Positions 30,883 through 40,600 of a stretch of 64,000 bases of DNA are shown piece after piece (the stretch's first letter is position 1; every line of letters begins with the position of its first letter). The notes beneath the pieces are model-generated. The model saw only the letters and a program-made list of their open reading frames with translations. It had not been told where the DNA came from and searched no databases. The position numbers and the translations under genes were made by a program. Source of the DNA: Paramicrosporidium saccamoebae (lineage: Eukaryota > Rozellomycota); NCBI GenBank assembly GCA_002794465.1, contig MTSL01000150.1:62001-126000 (forward strand). The letters run 5' to 3'.

Positions 30883-31947
30883 ATGAACAACAGCGATTAT
30901 CTAGATAAGACTGCTCCATCTGGAAAGCGACAGTCTCACGATGATTCCGGGCTACCTGGAGAGGAGGACCCATTCTGGGTGTCTCCTGCGGATTCTGGAT
31001 TGGGTGCTATTGGAGAGCGTCAAATTAAGCGAGCTTTTGACCAAATCGTCACCAGCATTCATTTGGACGCGGAAGATTATGCGCCTCAAAGTCGCAAAGG
31101 TAAGATTCATTTGATTGGTCAAGGTGCTAATTCACTTTCCTTTTTAGATAGGACAACTGTTCCTGACTTGGACTCGCCACAGAGTAGTACCTCCTCCAGA
31201 GTTTCGTTCCCATCTCACACACTCTCCACACCTAGTAAGAGACAAATATGGGTACTGATGGTAGATTTTGCATTGAGCCCGTCGGTGTCTCTGGCCAGCC
31301 TATCTTCTCCCTCCAGAAGAGCCAACTTGGATCCGCCCATTATCAGCTCACCAGTGCCATTGTCCACAAAAAGCTTCCTCGACGATGACTGGCTTCGAGA
31401 TCGTGTTAAGCATGATTCCAAGATGGCGCAAGTGGCGGGCGGCCTTGTTCGCTCCTCATCAACGCCCCCACGATCTGATCAGGGCAACTTTGAGTACAGT
31501 TTTGGCGGTTCGGGTGCTTTTTTGAACGGCTTTAACAGCAATGCACCACCCAGAGACTACATATGCAAGCTATGCAGCATTCCTGGGCACTGGCTAAAGG
31601 ATTGTCACCTATATGAGCCGCGAGGCAATGGAGCTGGGGGTGGAGGTCGTTTTGGCCACACTCGCGCCACGTCCATGAGCAGTGTCGGATCTCGCACCCA
31701 ACAGCCACCGGGCAACTATATCTGTCGATTATGTGGCGTGCCTGGGCATTGGATTGAGCAGTGTGCTAAATTCCAGCCAAAATCGGGCAAGGTGGATGTG
31801 TACATTAAGGGAAGCATTCCGCCGAAGAACTATATCTGTAACCTATGTCATCAGCCAGGACATTGGATACAACAATGTTCAGAGTTTACATCCATGCCAA
31901 GTCATCACAAACGATCCGTCTCATCTGAGCGTGGACGCTACTTTTGA
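30883..31947 (+). CDS. Zinc-knuckle protein with three CxxCxxxGHWxxxC motifs
   Basis: Proposed exons 30883..31099, 31148..31234 and 31265..31947 (introns of 48 and 30 nt) give 328 aa; both introns are multiples of three without stops, so the unspliced frame is open too. The C-terminal third has three spaced knuckles: YICKLCSIPGHWLKDC, YICRLCGVPGHWIEQC and YICNLCHQPGHWIQQC, each preceded by PP(R/G/K)(D/N)Y. This CX2CX3GHWX4C form with an aromatic YIC lead occurs in eukaryotic RNA-binding zinc-knuckle proteins. The N-terminal part is Ser/Pro-rich and disordered. The likely role is RNA binding; the target is unknown. A retroviral Gag origin is unlikely, since no other Gag or Pol feature is near. 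Confidence 0.75.
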   Translation: MNNSDYLDKTAPSGKRQSHDDSGLPGEEDPFWVSPADSGLGAIGERQIKRAFDQIVTSIHLDAEDYAPQSRKGKIHLIGQGANSLSFLDRTTVPDLDSPQSSTSSRVSFPSHTLSTPSKRQIWVLMVDFALSPSVSLASLSSPSRRANLDPPIISSPVPLSTKSFLDDDWLRDRVKHDSKMAQVAGGLVRSSSTPPRSDQGNFEYSFGGSGAFLNGFNSNAPPRDYICKLCSIPGHWLKDCHLYEPRGNGAGGGGRFGHTRATSMSSVGSRTQQPPGNYICRLCGVPGHWIEQCAKFQPKSGKVDVYIKGSIPPKNYICNLCHQPGHWIQQCSEFTSMPSHHKRSVSSERGRYF

Positions 31948-32181
31948 TCTTTTGTATTGCCGTTAGTTTGTTATAATTTCATTTCTACAGTATATATTTG
32001 TTATGTAGTGGATTAAAAAAATTCTGTTTAACCCATGATTTTATGTGAGGGTGTTTTATAATGTGTGGAAGAAATGTTTAAAAGCCCGGGCATTAACGCT
32101 GCGATTCGGTTTGTGCTAGATTAGGGATCCGATAATGCCGTAAAAATGTTTTGAAAAGCTAAAGCATTCTATTAAAGGGAT

Positions 32182-33954
32182 CTACTTTGATCTTGTCTTC
32201 TTGTTCGTCCGTTTGTTGGCATTTACTTTGGTAGCATTGGGTTTCGTAACATTTACCTTGGTGGTATTCGGCTTCGTAACACTTTGTTTGTTGGCAGCGT
32301 TCGGCTTGGTAACATTTTTGTTGGCAACGTTTGCTTTAGTGGCACTCGGCTTGGCAACACTTACATTGTTAACATCCGACTTAATACCTTCCTCTTTTGC
32401 AGCACTGCCAGGATACTTATTGCTAACCTTTTTCAGTTTGGCAACAAAGAAGCCATCCATGTTATGAACATGTGGGTAGAAACGACGTGCCAATTTCATA
32501 GAGGGATGGAACGATTTTCCACGGAATGCAGGGAATCCCTCTCGTCCAAATTCCAGTCCAGCTTCAACTAAACGTACATTGGGACGCTTCAGGAGGGCAT
32601 ATTGCACCACCTCTTCATTCTCTTCCACAGTGACGGAACAAGTTGAATAGACAATGATTCCACCAGTTTTGGAGTTGGCATCGCAAGAATCGATGGCAGC
32701 AAGAATGAGCTCTTTCTGTAGGTGAGTCAATCGGCGGAAATCTTCTTCAGTTTTTGACATTTTCACAGTCGGATCTTTGGAGATGACACCGGTACCAGAG
32801 CAAGGCGCGTCCAGCAAGACGCGGTCAAAACCACCAATAACACCAGGGAACTCCCGTCCGTCATGGGCACACACTACCGAGTTGCGGACACCGAGACGGT
32901 GAATGTTGGCCGCTAGGGACTTGCAACGATCACGGCTTGGATCGTTTGCATAGAGGATGCCAGTGTTACGCATGAGGGCAGCAATATAGGTTGATTTGCC
33001 ACCGGGGGCAGCCGACATGTCCAAGACACGCTCATTGTCGCCAGGATTGAGAGTCATGACTGGCAGAAAAGACGCCGCACTTTGCAGCATATAATGGCCA
33101 GCGAGGTATTCAGGAGTTGCACCAATAGGGACTGGGGAGTCAAAGATCTGCAGCCCGACCGGAGACCACTTGTCCAGTGGGTCCAGATTAACCCCACGAC
33201 TAATCAGAGCCTGTGCAAGATCACGACGACGCGTTTTTAGCGTGTTCACGCGGATAGTAACGGGACGAGGTGTCTCGTTTGCTTCAATAAACTCTATCGC
33301 CTCAGTCACTGGGAATATCTGAATAATCTTTTCAATCATGTACTCACTGTAGCTGTAGTAGGCAGCAAGGTCCGCTACAAGTTGACGTAACAGCTCACTG
33401 CGACTAGGTCCCTGGCCGGAGTAGGCCTTAAAGTTGCCCAAGATGGCCACAATCTTTTGGATTCGTTGCTGTGCAGCACCGACATCAGTGACTCCCTCGC
33501 TGTCCACCCCAATGATAAGATTCGAAGTATCCTCGACCATGACTTTGTCTTCTTCATCGGCATCCTCCGAGGCGAGTTCTTTGTCAGAATCCTCCTCGCT
33601 GTCGTCTGCCTCGACGTCAAAGTTATCGTCCATCATTTCGGCGTCGTCGTCATCAGACCCGAACATTTGCATCTTTTCATCCCCACTCTCACCATCTTCA
33701 ATCGTCACGTCTGATTCAAAGTCATCTTCCATGATTTCAGCTTCAGAAGATACCATTTCCTCCTCAACGTCGATTTCCGAGTCTTCCTCAGAGCTACTCT
33801 GTTTCTTTGACCGCTTGCTATCGCGACCCTTGTTCTTTGACGTAACTGGCCGTTTGCCCTTTTGTATCACTGCCGTTTTGGCAGGTTGTTTTGTAACCGG
33901 CATCTTTTTGGGAGCACTTCCCTTCTGAACGGCGGTCGGCTTGCTCTTGGACAT
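32182..33954 (-). CDS. NOP2: NOP2 rRNA m5C methyltransferase
   Basis: A single exon; ATG 33954 (MSKSKPTAVQKG) gives 590 aa and suits a nucleolar protein better than the frame's upstream Met. A Lys-rich start and a long acidic region (EEDSEIDVEEEMVSSEAEI) lead into the methyltransferase domain. It has VNTLKTRRRDLAQALISRG, MSAAPGGKSTYIAALM (SAM binding), YANDPSRDRCKSL, DAPCSGTGVISKDPTVK (motif IV Cys) and YSTCSVTVEENE (motif VI catalytic Cys). NOP2 methylates a cytosine in 25S rRNA and is needed for 60S assembly. The C terminus has degenerate Lys/Thr/Asn repeats of the KPNATK type, probably from local slippage. The identification is secure. Confidence 0.95.
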   Translation of the reverse strand: MSKSKPTAVQKGSAPKKMPVTKQPAKTAVIQKGKRPVTSKNKGRDSKRSKKQSSSEEDSEIDVEEEMVSSEAEIMEDDFESDVTIEDGESGDEKMQMFGSDDDDAEMMDDNFDVEADDSEEDSDKELASEDADEEDKVMVEDTSNLIIGVDSEGVTDVGAAQQRIQKIVAILGNFKAYSGQGPSRSELLRQLVADLAAYYSYSEYMIEKIIQIFPVTEAIEFIEANETPRPVTIRVNTLKTRRRDLAQALISRGVNLDPLDKWSPVGLQIFDSPVPIGATPEYLAGHYMLQSAASFLPVMTLNPGDNERVLDMSAAPGGKSTYIAALMRNTGILYANDPSRDRCKSLAANIHRLGVRNSVVCAHDGREFPGVIGGFDRVLLDAPCSGTGVISKDPTVKMSKTEEDFRRLTHLQKELILAAIDSCDANSKTGGIIVYSTCSVTVEENEEVVQYALLKRPNVRLVEAGLEFGREGFPAFRGKSFHPSMKLARRFYPHVHNMDGFFVAKLKKVSNKYPGSAAKEEGIKSDVNNVSVAKPSATKANVANKNVTKPNAANKQSVTKPNTTKVNVTKPNATKVNANKRTNKKTRSK

Positions 33955-34295
33955 TCTCAATGACCGGGGTATCGAGGCAAGAATGTGAATTTGAGCTATC
34001 ATTATATCGGTCCAAGCATAGAAGCAATAGTAGAGCTTTAGTTTAAAAGTGTTTTACACAAGGGTTGAGAGTATGAGCAAAACTTGTGGCCCGATCTATA
34101 AGATTATACAGCCGGGTTCAATTTGAGAAATCCTGTGAACACAAGTAGGCTGCACATGTGCTACTTCACTGCTCCGATTATTAAATATACTAACAGGGCT
34201 TCCAGATACATAGTCAGCTGCATCAGCGTGCATATTATACCACTGCTGAGAGAATCAATACAGTACCTGACTCCTCATACCCTGGTCTCGCTACT
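33955..34295. other. Divergent spacer, promoter region of NOP2 and uL23 genes
   Basis: 340 bp between the NOP2 and uL23 starts with no coding frame supported. Both genes serve ribosome production, so a shared promoter is plausible, but I see no motif that proves it. Confidence 0.35.
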
Positions 34296-34803
34296 ATGGC
34301 CTCCAAGAGTACCCACATCCCCTTCGTCCATCCATCCTAACTTCTAGACGCCGCCCTCGCTCAGGCCCAATCCGCCCGTAAGGCCACCCTCAAGGGCACC
34401 ACCAAGGTTGCTCGCAAGGTCCGCACCACTGCCACCTTCCGTCTCCCCAAGACCCTCGCTCTCCCGCGTACTCCCAAGTATGTGCAGAAGGCGCTCCCCA
34501 AGGCCGGCAAGATGGACCAGTTTGCCGTTGTCAAGTTCCCCTTGAACACGGAATCGGCTATGCGTCAGATTGAGGATCACAACACATTGGTGTTTGTCTG
34601 TGATGTGCGCGCTAACAAGGCACAGATCAAGGCTGCCGTGAAGGGTCTCTATGGTGTCGAGGTTTCCAGCGTCAACACCCTTATTCGGTAGGATTGAGTA
34701 TATTTGCTAATTGTGTAGCCCCGATGGTCAGAAGAAGGCCTATGTTCGTTTGGCCCCCGAGGTTGACGCTTTGGAGACTGCCGGAAAGATTGGTTTCATC
34801 TAA
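34296..34803 (+). CDS. RPL25: Cytosolic ribosomal protein uL23 (L23a/RPL25)
   Basis: Exons 34296..34308, 34348..34687 and 34719..34803 (introns of 39 and 31 nt) give 145 aa. The first exon is only 13 nt (MASK plus one base). The protein has the basic eukaryotic extension ([20 protein letters not shown]), the core [42 protein letters not shown] and the ending [19 protein letters not shown] with [12 protein letters not shown]. It binds 25S rRNA next to the exit tunnel and is the docking site for SRP. Codon use is strongly biased to C-ending codons (AAG, GCC, CTC), unlike neighbours, as expected for a highly expressed gene. The first intron has a clear branch-like ctaac. Confidence 0.97.
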
Positions 34804-34881
34804 GCTAGCCACTTAAATACATACAACAGCTTATTGCTTTCTTACGGTGTGGCTACTGCATACATAGAATTCTAGGCTTTA

Positions 34882-36840
34882 TTACTTGGAATAATCTTTT
34901 TTGACAAATTTAATAGGGTCGATGATGGATCCCACCTTGACGCGGACACGAGACTGGATATTCTTGGTGAAATTGGTAGCACAATTCCACTCTTTGCCGA
35001 CGGGCTTCTGTAGACTGCGCTCATATTCTTCATGCGACTTGAAAGGGAATGGTGGCCTGTCAATCATCAATTTCGCCATCTTTTTAGACCGCTTCTCGTG
35101 AATGATTACATGACTGAGATTGGCATCCTTTCTTTTCCTTGGATCAAGTCCTTCCTGAGCCTTGAGGATAATCTTGCCTTTGGGCGCCTCAATATCCAGC
35201 CCTCCCCATGTTCCCCATCCCGGCAGTGTGAGGTCAACATCTTTGGGCTTGTCTTCGTCAATCTCTTCTTGCTTCCTCTGCTGGAATTCAGCAAAAACAT
35301 TGTCACCGTCAAATGCCTGCTTGATAACCTCTAATTGACCTTTAGTTTTCTCATCAAGAGTAATCGACTGCTCGTCCTCTGGGGCAAAGAGGTTTGGAAT
35401 TTGCATCTTGCCTTTTAATCTCCGAGTTCGTCCACTTGAACTTTTTGGTTTCGCCTTATCAGCAACCGGGAGGATCACTTCATCGTCTCCGAAAATGCTG
35501 GATACGGTCTCGGGATTTTTGCTCTTTTTGGTGCTGACATTAGGAAGAGACTCGATCTCCTTATTGATGGGGTTGGTGGGTGCGAATACACGACGACCGA
35601 TGGGAGCAGCAGCCTCTGGCTTGTCCTCAAAAATTTCGTCCATTTCACCCGACATTTCGTGCCCAGAAAAAGAGTCTATTCCACTTTCCTCACTCGTCTC
35701 AACGTAGTCGTCTTCACAGTGCCTCTTCTTCTTGCTCTTTGAAAGGGACTTGAAATCCTCAGTGGTCCCCTCTTCATCAGAGGAGTCTTCCTCATCATGA
35801 AAGTGGTCTCCCTCTGCGTTGTCGCTGTCCAGCTCAGAGCCTGAAAATTCTTCCGCATACTGAGAAGCTTTTCCGAAAATTTCTTGACGGAGACGATCCT
35901 TGTCGCGCACTTGTTGCATCACTTCCTCGCGGCTCCCAGATTCGAGACGACGCTTCTGCATCAGGTCATGGGCCCACTTGGTAGCCTTTCTAGTCTTAAG
36001 CGTCATGCGTTCTTTGATCCTCCCAAGCTCGGCCTTCATGCGCTCCTCCCGGATTTCTTCTTCCGTGAGACGCTCTCCCGAGGCATCCACGTCCTTTACC
36101 ATTCTCCTCTCCTTCTCACGTTTCACTACCTTGCGAAAGGTTTTACTCTTAATCTTGGACTGGCGTTTGTTCTTTTGTTCATTGAAAAATAACAGTGCGC
36201 GACGTTTTGCCAGTTCCTGGTAGCGCCGTTCCACCTCTTCTGGTGTTAGCTTGCTCATCTCCAACTGTTCGGCGGTTGTGATGCCTTCCTCAGTGTCCAT
36301 TCCACTCTTCTTTAGCATCTCATTCATTGTTTTCTCCAAATCAGTTTTTGGCTCAAATGCTGTGGCGAGTATATCTCCAGTGCTAGGCGTTGGCCTTGGC
36401 TGTTTGGCCGGGAAGGACAAGACTTTGGCGTTCCTGTTGGCCCTAATCACTGGGATCCATTTGTTCACTTCCTTCGAGGACAGCTCATAAGCTGCCTTTC
36501 TCTCTAGCCTTTTCTGCTCATGCGAGGCAAGGGGTGCCGCCACTATTTCGACGTTTGCCACGCCTCTTTTCCCGACAGCATTCTCGGCCTCTACGATATC
36601 ACCGATACGCTTCTTAAGGTCTGCGAAACCGGTTTCATCGTCAAGCACTGCCGTCAGTTCAGCTATGCTAACCTGTTCGCCTTCCTGTGCATGTTCCGCC
36701 AACGCTGTGCTCTTATTCAAGTTTCTCCTGTCAGCGGATGCATCAGCATCCAGACCAGTGACAAAAGAAAGCAAGTCTTTGTCTATTCCCGAATCCTTTT
36801 TGCCCATTCCAGTATCCGCGACCCCGGCCTGGCCACACAT
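34882..36840 (-). CDS. UTP14: U3 snoRNP / SSU processome protein UTP14
   Basis: A single exon of 652 aa. The start could be ATG 36840 or the Met 11 codons later (MGKKDSG); the latter looks more like other Utp14 starts. Family signatures are KWIPVIRANRNAKVLSFP, LTPEEVERRYQELAKRRALLFFNEQKNKRQSKIKSKTFRK (in part), KERMTLKTRKATKWAHDLM, a long acidic region, LPGWGTWGG and HEKRSKKMAKL. UTP14 recruits and activates the helicase Dhr1, which frees U3 snoRNA from pre-18S rRNA. The protein is Lys/Glu-rich, as usual. It converges with the uL23 gene, with 78 bp between stops. Confidence 0.95.
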   Translation of the reverse strand: MCGQAGVADTGMGKKDSGIDKDLLSFVTGLDADASADRRNLNKSTALAEHAQEGEQVSIAELTAVLDDETGFADLKKRIGDIVEAENAVGKRGVANVEIVAAPLASHEQKRLERKAAYELSSKEVNKWIPVIRANRNAKVLSFPAKQPRPTPSTGDILATAFEPKTDLEKTMNEMLKKSGMDTEEGITTAEQLEMSKLTPEEVERRYQELAKRRALLFFNEQKNKRQSKIKSKTFRKVVKREKERRMVKDVDASGERLTEEEIREERMKAELGRIKERMTLKTRKATKWAHDLMQKRRLESGSREEVMQQVRDKDRLRQEIFGKASQYAEEFSGSELDSDNAEGDHFHDEEDSSDEEGTTEDFKSLSKSKKKRHCEDDYVETSEESGIDSFSGHEMSGEMDEIFEDKPEAAAPIGRRVFAPTNPINKEIESLPNVSTKKSKNPETVSSIFGDDEVILPVADKAKPKSSSGRTRRLKGKMQIPNLFAPEDEQSITLDEKTKGQLEVIKQAFDGDNVFAEFQQRKQEEIDEDKPKDVDLTLPGWGTWGGLDIEAPKGKIILKAQEGLDPRKRKDANLSHVIIHEKRSKKMAKLMIDRPPFPFKSHEEYERSLQKPVGKEWNCATNFTKNIQSRVRVKVGSIIDPIKFVKKDYSK

Positions 36841-36920
36841 AGTATGATGGAGTGAGTTGTAAATAATCTAAAGTTTCATTGCGTTCTACTGTACAGGGCC
36901 TTGTGTAGCGAATACTTGAA

Positions 36921-37200
36921 TCCATGCTATTGCCGCGTAGTGGGGATAAAACCACGGACGGGAAGGGGGGTTGTTCCCTGCTAATCCTAGAATAGTATGG
37001 ATGCACATGTCGCGTAGTGGGGATAAATAGTATGCATACATATCTTACTGTCCCCAAATACCCAGCAAAGCGATCCACTCTAGCGCACAAACACGTCTCG
37101 CTGCCCTCAAATACCCAGAAACTAGGTCTTTTCCAAACTAATCAACCCTCTACGTCATATACCCAGCTAATCAATCCTCTACGCCACACTATAATTGCCG
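36921..37200 (+). repeat. Dispersed non-coding repeat, copy B
   Basis: Core strings are cgcgtagtggggataaaacc, acggacgggaaggggggttg and ctgctaatcctagaatagta, then tcttactgtccccaaatacc and cagctaatcaatcctctacg. The cgcgtagtggggataaa block occurs twice (about 36932 and 37012), so this copy is itself partly duplicated. The rest of the spacer to 37429 shows nothing else. Confidence 0.85.
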
Positions 37201-37429
37201 AGAGTACTGTTAAAAACTATATAGCAACTGATCTGGAGCTTTCCTGCCAATTATTGGTTACAGAGTGAAAAGACTTTGCCTAAAGGACGATCAGTGGCCC
37301 TTCTACAATTATTTGACTGAAATGGGTACAAGTTAACAAGGGGCTATTCTGATTTTTATTCATAAGGAAGAAGAATCCCATGTTGCAATCGTTACCCATC
37401 TATTAGTATTCTTCTCTGAACGGCATGGT

Positions 37430-39151
37430 CTAAGCGAATAGGAACAAAGCCATAATCAAGGCACCGGCGATCGCCGAAAACCCACACGGCCTCGAAGTGG
37501 CGGCATTAATATCACGGACACTATCGCTTTCAAGGGTCTTTGAGGTGCTACTTTCAGAAGTCTTTGAGGTGCTACTTTCAGAAATCTTTGAGGTGCTACC
37601 TTCAAGGATATTTGAAGTGTCACTTTCAGGAATCTTTGAAGTACCACCTTCAAGGATCTTTGAAGTGCTATTTTCAAAGACAACCAGCTGTCCATTGACG
37701 TAGACATTACCGCCCGCGCGGAGAGCCTGGCTGGCAATGCTCTCAATCATGCGGTCATTCTGGGCAACGCAGTCATCAGATTGATCGGCAATCTCACAGA
37801 AGATTATGGTGGTGCAAACAGCGGCCTGGCTGGTGGTTTGGGTTACATAACTTGTGCATGGAGTGCAAATGCCCTCCTTATCGACAGGTGCTAAACCGTT
37901 AGCAGGTGCGACGCTAATTCCCGGGGTAGTTTGAGATTCTGGTGCGATAATAGCCCCAGGTGCAACACCAGATCCTGGTGTGATAGCAGATCCCGGTTCG
38001 ATACCAGCTCCAGGTGCAAAGCCAGCTTCGGGCGCAACACCAGGTCCAGGTGCGACATCTGATCCAGGTACAACACCGGATCCCGATGCAACTTCAGATC
38101 CTGGTGCGACTTCATATCCAGGATAAGCCATAACGACCTCAGTACAAGGAGCATCAAATCTAGGAGCCACGCATGGAATAGGAGAAACATAGGCTGTTGC
38201 GGTGATGTGACAAGAAGTGGCAGTGTGACAGGGCCAAATGTAAATCCAACAAGGGGTCTCATTGACAGTAGTACAGATCGTCTGTGTTTCACACCAATAG
38301 TGATGGTCACGACGATGATGTTCACAGCAATCCGTCGGGCAGTGAGGATGTCTTGTATGCCTAGTTGTAGGGCAGATGGTGGTAGTGAAAGTCGTTCTAG
38401 ACGTCACTGTCGTGGTGGTCGGCGTGGGAGTAGTAGTCGGCGTTGTTGTTGGGGCAGTAGTTTCGGTAGTTGGAGTAGTAGTCTCTGTAGTCGGAGTAGT
38501 AGTCTCTGTGGTTGGAGTAGTAGTTTCGGTAGTTGGAGTGGTAGTTTCAGTAGTCGGAGTAGTAGTTTCTGTGGTTGGAGTGGTAGTTTCTGTAGTCGGT
38601 GTGGTAGTTTCTGTGGTTGGAGTAGTAGTTTCGGTAGTTGGAGTGGTAGTCTCTGTGGTTGGAGTAGTAGTTTCAGTAGTCGGTGTGGTAGTTTCAGTAG
38701 TCGGAGTGGTAGTTTCAGTAGTCGGAGTAGTAGTTTCTGTGGTTGGAGTAGTAGTTTCTGTGGTCGGAGTGGTAGTTTCGGTAGTTGGGGTAGTAGTTTC
38801 TGTAGTCGGAGTAGTAGTTTCTGTAGTCGGAGTAGTAGTTTCTGTAGTTGGAGTGGTGGTTTCTGTGGTCGGAGTGGTAGTTTCTGTGGTCGGAGTCGTA
38901 GTTCTAGTGGGAGTAGTAGTTCTTGTAGTGGTTTCGGTGGTAACCCTAATTGGAGTGGTGGTCATTCTAGTTGTAGTAGTAGCGCCTAGCGTAGTAGTAT
39001 CAGTGGTAGTCGCAGTGGTGGGGAGCGTTGTATCAAAGAAGAACCCGTTATCACTCGCTTCACTCGTGCTGATTACTGTCGTGCTGGGCGGCGGAGGGAC
39101 TGACGCGGCAACTAGGCCAAGCAAACCAAGAGCAGCCGTTTTGAGCAGCAT
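37430..39151 (-). CDS. Thr-rich mucin-like GPI-type surface protein, cluster member 1
   Basis: A single exon of 573 aa. A signal peptide (MLLKTAALGLLGLVAAS) leads into a Thr-rich region with about 20 tandem copies of PTTETTT (21-nt minisatellite, roughly 38450-38900), a likely O-glycosylated stalk. Then comes a Cys-rich domain shared with the next two genes: CPTTRHTRHPHCPTDCCEHH, TICTTVNETPCWIYIWPC, CTPCTSYVTQT, VCTTIIFCEIADQSDDCVAQN and ALRAGGNVYVNGQLVVFE. Between its halves lies a second low-complexity array of GSxVAPG-type units, and before the end a KxxESSTSK-type array. The C terminus is hydrophobic (IAGALIMALFLFA), a probable GPI signal. Function unknown; a surface or wall protein is inferred. 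Confidence 0.8.
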   Translation of the reverse strand: MLLKTAALGLLGLVAASVPPPPSTTVISTSEASDNGFFFDTTLPTTATTTDTTTLGATTTTRMTTTPIRVTTETTTRTTTPTRTTTPTTETTTPTTETTTPTTETTTPTTETTTPTTETTTPTTETTTPTTETTTPTTETTTPTTETTTPTTETTTPTTETTTPTTETTTPTTETTTPTTETTTPTTETTTPTTETTTPTTETTTPTTETTTPTTETTTPTTETTTPTTETTAPTTTPTTTPTPTTTTVTSRTTFTTTICPTTRHTRHPHCPTDCCEHHRRDHHYWCETQTICTTVNETPCWIYIWPCHTATSCHITATAYVSPIPCVAPRFDAPCTEVVMAYPGYEVAPGSEVASGSGVVPGSDVAPGPGVAPEAGFAPGAGIEPGSAITPGSGVAPGAIIAPESQTTPGISVAPANGLAPVDKEGICTPCTSYVTQTTSQAAVCTTIIFCEIADQSDDCVAQNDRMIESIASQALRAGGNVYVNGQLVVFENSTSKILEGGTSKIPESDTSNILEGSTSKISESSTSKTSESSTSKTLESDSVRDINAATSRPCGFSAIAGALIMALFLFA

Positions 39152-39683
39152 CTTTAATATGGCTGAACACTGGCCTCTCCGCCTTAAAGATCAGTATTGG
39201 GTACTTCATCCCTGATGCCTCAAGAAACGCCGATTGTATTGGACCCCGTGTACTCCTCCTGCGCATAAGAATATGATTGGCCCTAGTATTCTGTAAATAA
39301 TCAATTTGAAGATTGAAGTTAGTAATAAGGTCCTTTATTAGGCTCCTTGGTCCGTCCTTATACTGTTGCGTGACGGGAGTACTACCACAGTGTCAATATA
39401 AATGGGCAAGAGAGAGCTGTTTAGTATCGGCTGGTATGAATGTAATGGCATAGTGTCCAGGCGTTGGGGAGGCAACCTTTCCCTCCCTCGACTCTGGGTC
39501 TCCTTTCCATATTTGGACAACTACCTTACAATACTATCTCACGGATACCCAATACTTGATGTAGCACACAATTACACCAAGCTTCCTAAAACTAGAAGAG
39601 AGATATTTTTATTCAGATTCTAACATTTCTATGTTTCAATCGTAGAGAGAGGGAATTCGCAATGCAATTCTTCGTCCAGGCAT
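39152..39683. other. Spacer within the Thr-rich cluster
   Basis: 530 bp containing the promoter of cluster member 1 and the 3' region of member 2. Small frames present are not supported by similarity or composition. Confidence 0.4.
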
Positions 39684-40370
39684 CTAGAAGAAGAGGAGAC
39701 AGCCCATAATGGCAGCAATTGCAATCGGGACGCCTTGATTCGTCGCCGCAGCATCGTTGGCATCCTGTCCAGAGACACTTCCGGTACTGGCAGTACTGCT
39801 ACTGCTACCGCTGGCAAAGACGACCATCTGTCCATTAACATAGACGTTACCGCCTGAGCGGAGGGCCTCTGAGGCGATTTCCTCAATCAAACGGTTGTTT
39901 TGGGCAACACAATTCTCAGACTGGTCTACAATGTCGCAAAAGATCATTGTGGTGCAGACGGCTGGAGGATTGACAGTCTGGGTAACGTAGCTGGTGCATG
40001 GCACACAGGCGGGGGCAACAGCAGAGGTAGGTGCGACATAGGCGGTAGAGGTGATAAAGCTGGTGGTGGCGGTGGGGCACGGCCAGACGTAGAGCCAGCA
40101 TGGCGTGTTGTTGATCGTGGTACAGATAGTCTTGGTATGGTAGTGATGGTGGTGATGCTCAGTGCATTTGCTGGGACAGTAACTAGTCGAGGAGGGACAT
40201 ACGGTAGTTGTCAAAGTCGTCGGAGTGTCCACTGTGGTAGTCACTGTTGTGGGGGTGGTAGTGGGGGTTGTAGTATCGGTGGTGGTAGTGTCAGTTGTGG
40301 TGGTGGTGGTGGTGTTAGTGGTCGTTTGAGCCGCTACAAGGGCAACCAGGAAAAGACTTTTTAACAACAT
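39684..40370 (-). CDS. Thr-rich GPI-type surface protein, cluster member 2
   Basis: A single exon of 228 aa. Signal peptide MLLKSLFLVALVAAQ; a short Thr-rich stalk (TTTTDTTTTDTTTPTTTPTT) that lacks the heptad expansion of member 1; then the shared domain, CPSSTSYCPSKCTEHHHHHY, TICTTINNTPCWLYVWPC, CVPCTSYVTQTVNPPAVCTT, IFCDIVDQSENCVAQNNRLI and ALRSGGNVYVNGQMVVFA. A Ser-rich stretch and a hydrophobic tail (GVPIAIAAIMGCLLFF) end it. The shared domain has ten or so aligned cysteines and a His-rich patch, so metal binding is possible but unproven. It is probably close to the ancestral form of this family, because it has the least low-complexity sequence. Confidence 0.8.
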   Translation of the reverse strand: MLLKSLFLVALVAAQTTTNTTTTTTTDTTTTDTTTPTTTPTTVTTTVDTPTTLTTTVCPSSTSYCPSKCTEHHHHHYHTKTICTTINNTPCWLYVWPCPTATTSFITSTAYVAPTSAVAPACVPCTSYVTQTVNPPAVCTTMIFCDIVDQSENCVAQNNRLIEEIASEALRSGGNVYVNGQMVVFASGSSSSTASTGSVSGQDANDAAATNQGVPIAIAAIMGCLLFF

Positions 40371-40600
40371 GTCAGAGGTGTGGTGTCACATGCGTGTCCA
40401 CGCTTATATATTATCTCCTTCCCCGAGTCTCCTTTCCCCTGATACAATATCATGCTAAAAATAGACGCTACAATGGGGATTATGGGAGCCAATCAGAACA
40501 CGCATGACAATAAATTTCGAGAGAGATTTAAACTTTATTTCTAAGGGCTCGAACATTGAGAGAGGGTTAAGTTAGGGTATCCAGAGATCAGTCGACTCGC

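Noticed and set aside
30883-31947. Retroelement Gag origin for the zinc-knuckle protein
   Set aside because: Three regularly spaced YIC..C...GHW....C knuckles with a Ser-rich N terminus and introns, and no protease, reverse transcriptase or LTR nearby, fit a cellular RNA-binding protein.
38207-39215. Long plus-strand frames rich in Val/Gly or Ser/Gly/Cys as possible genes
   Set aside because: They are antisense readings of the PTTETTT minisatellite and lack starts, domains or flanking structure of their own.
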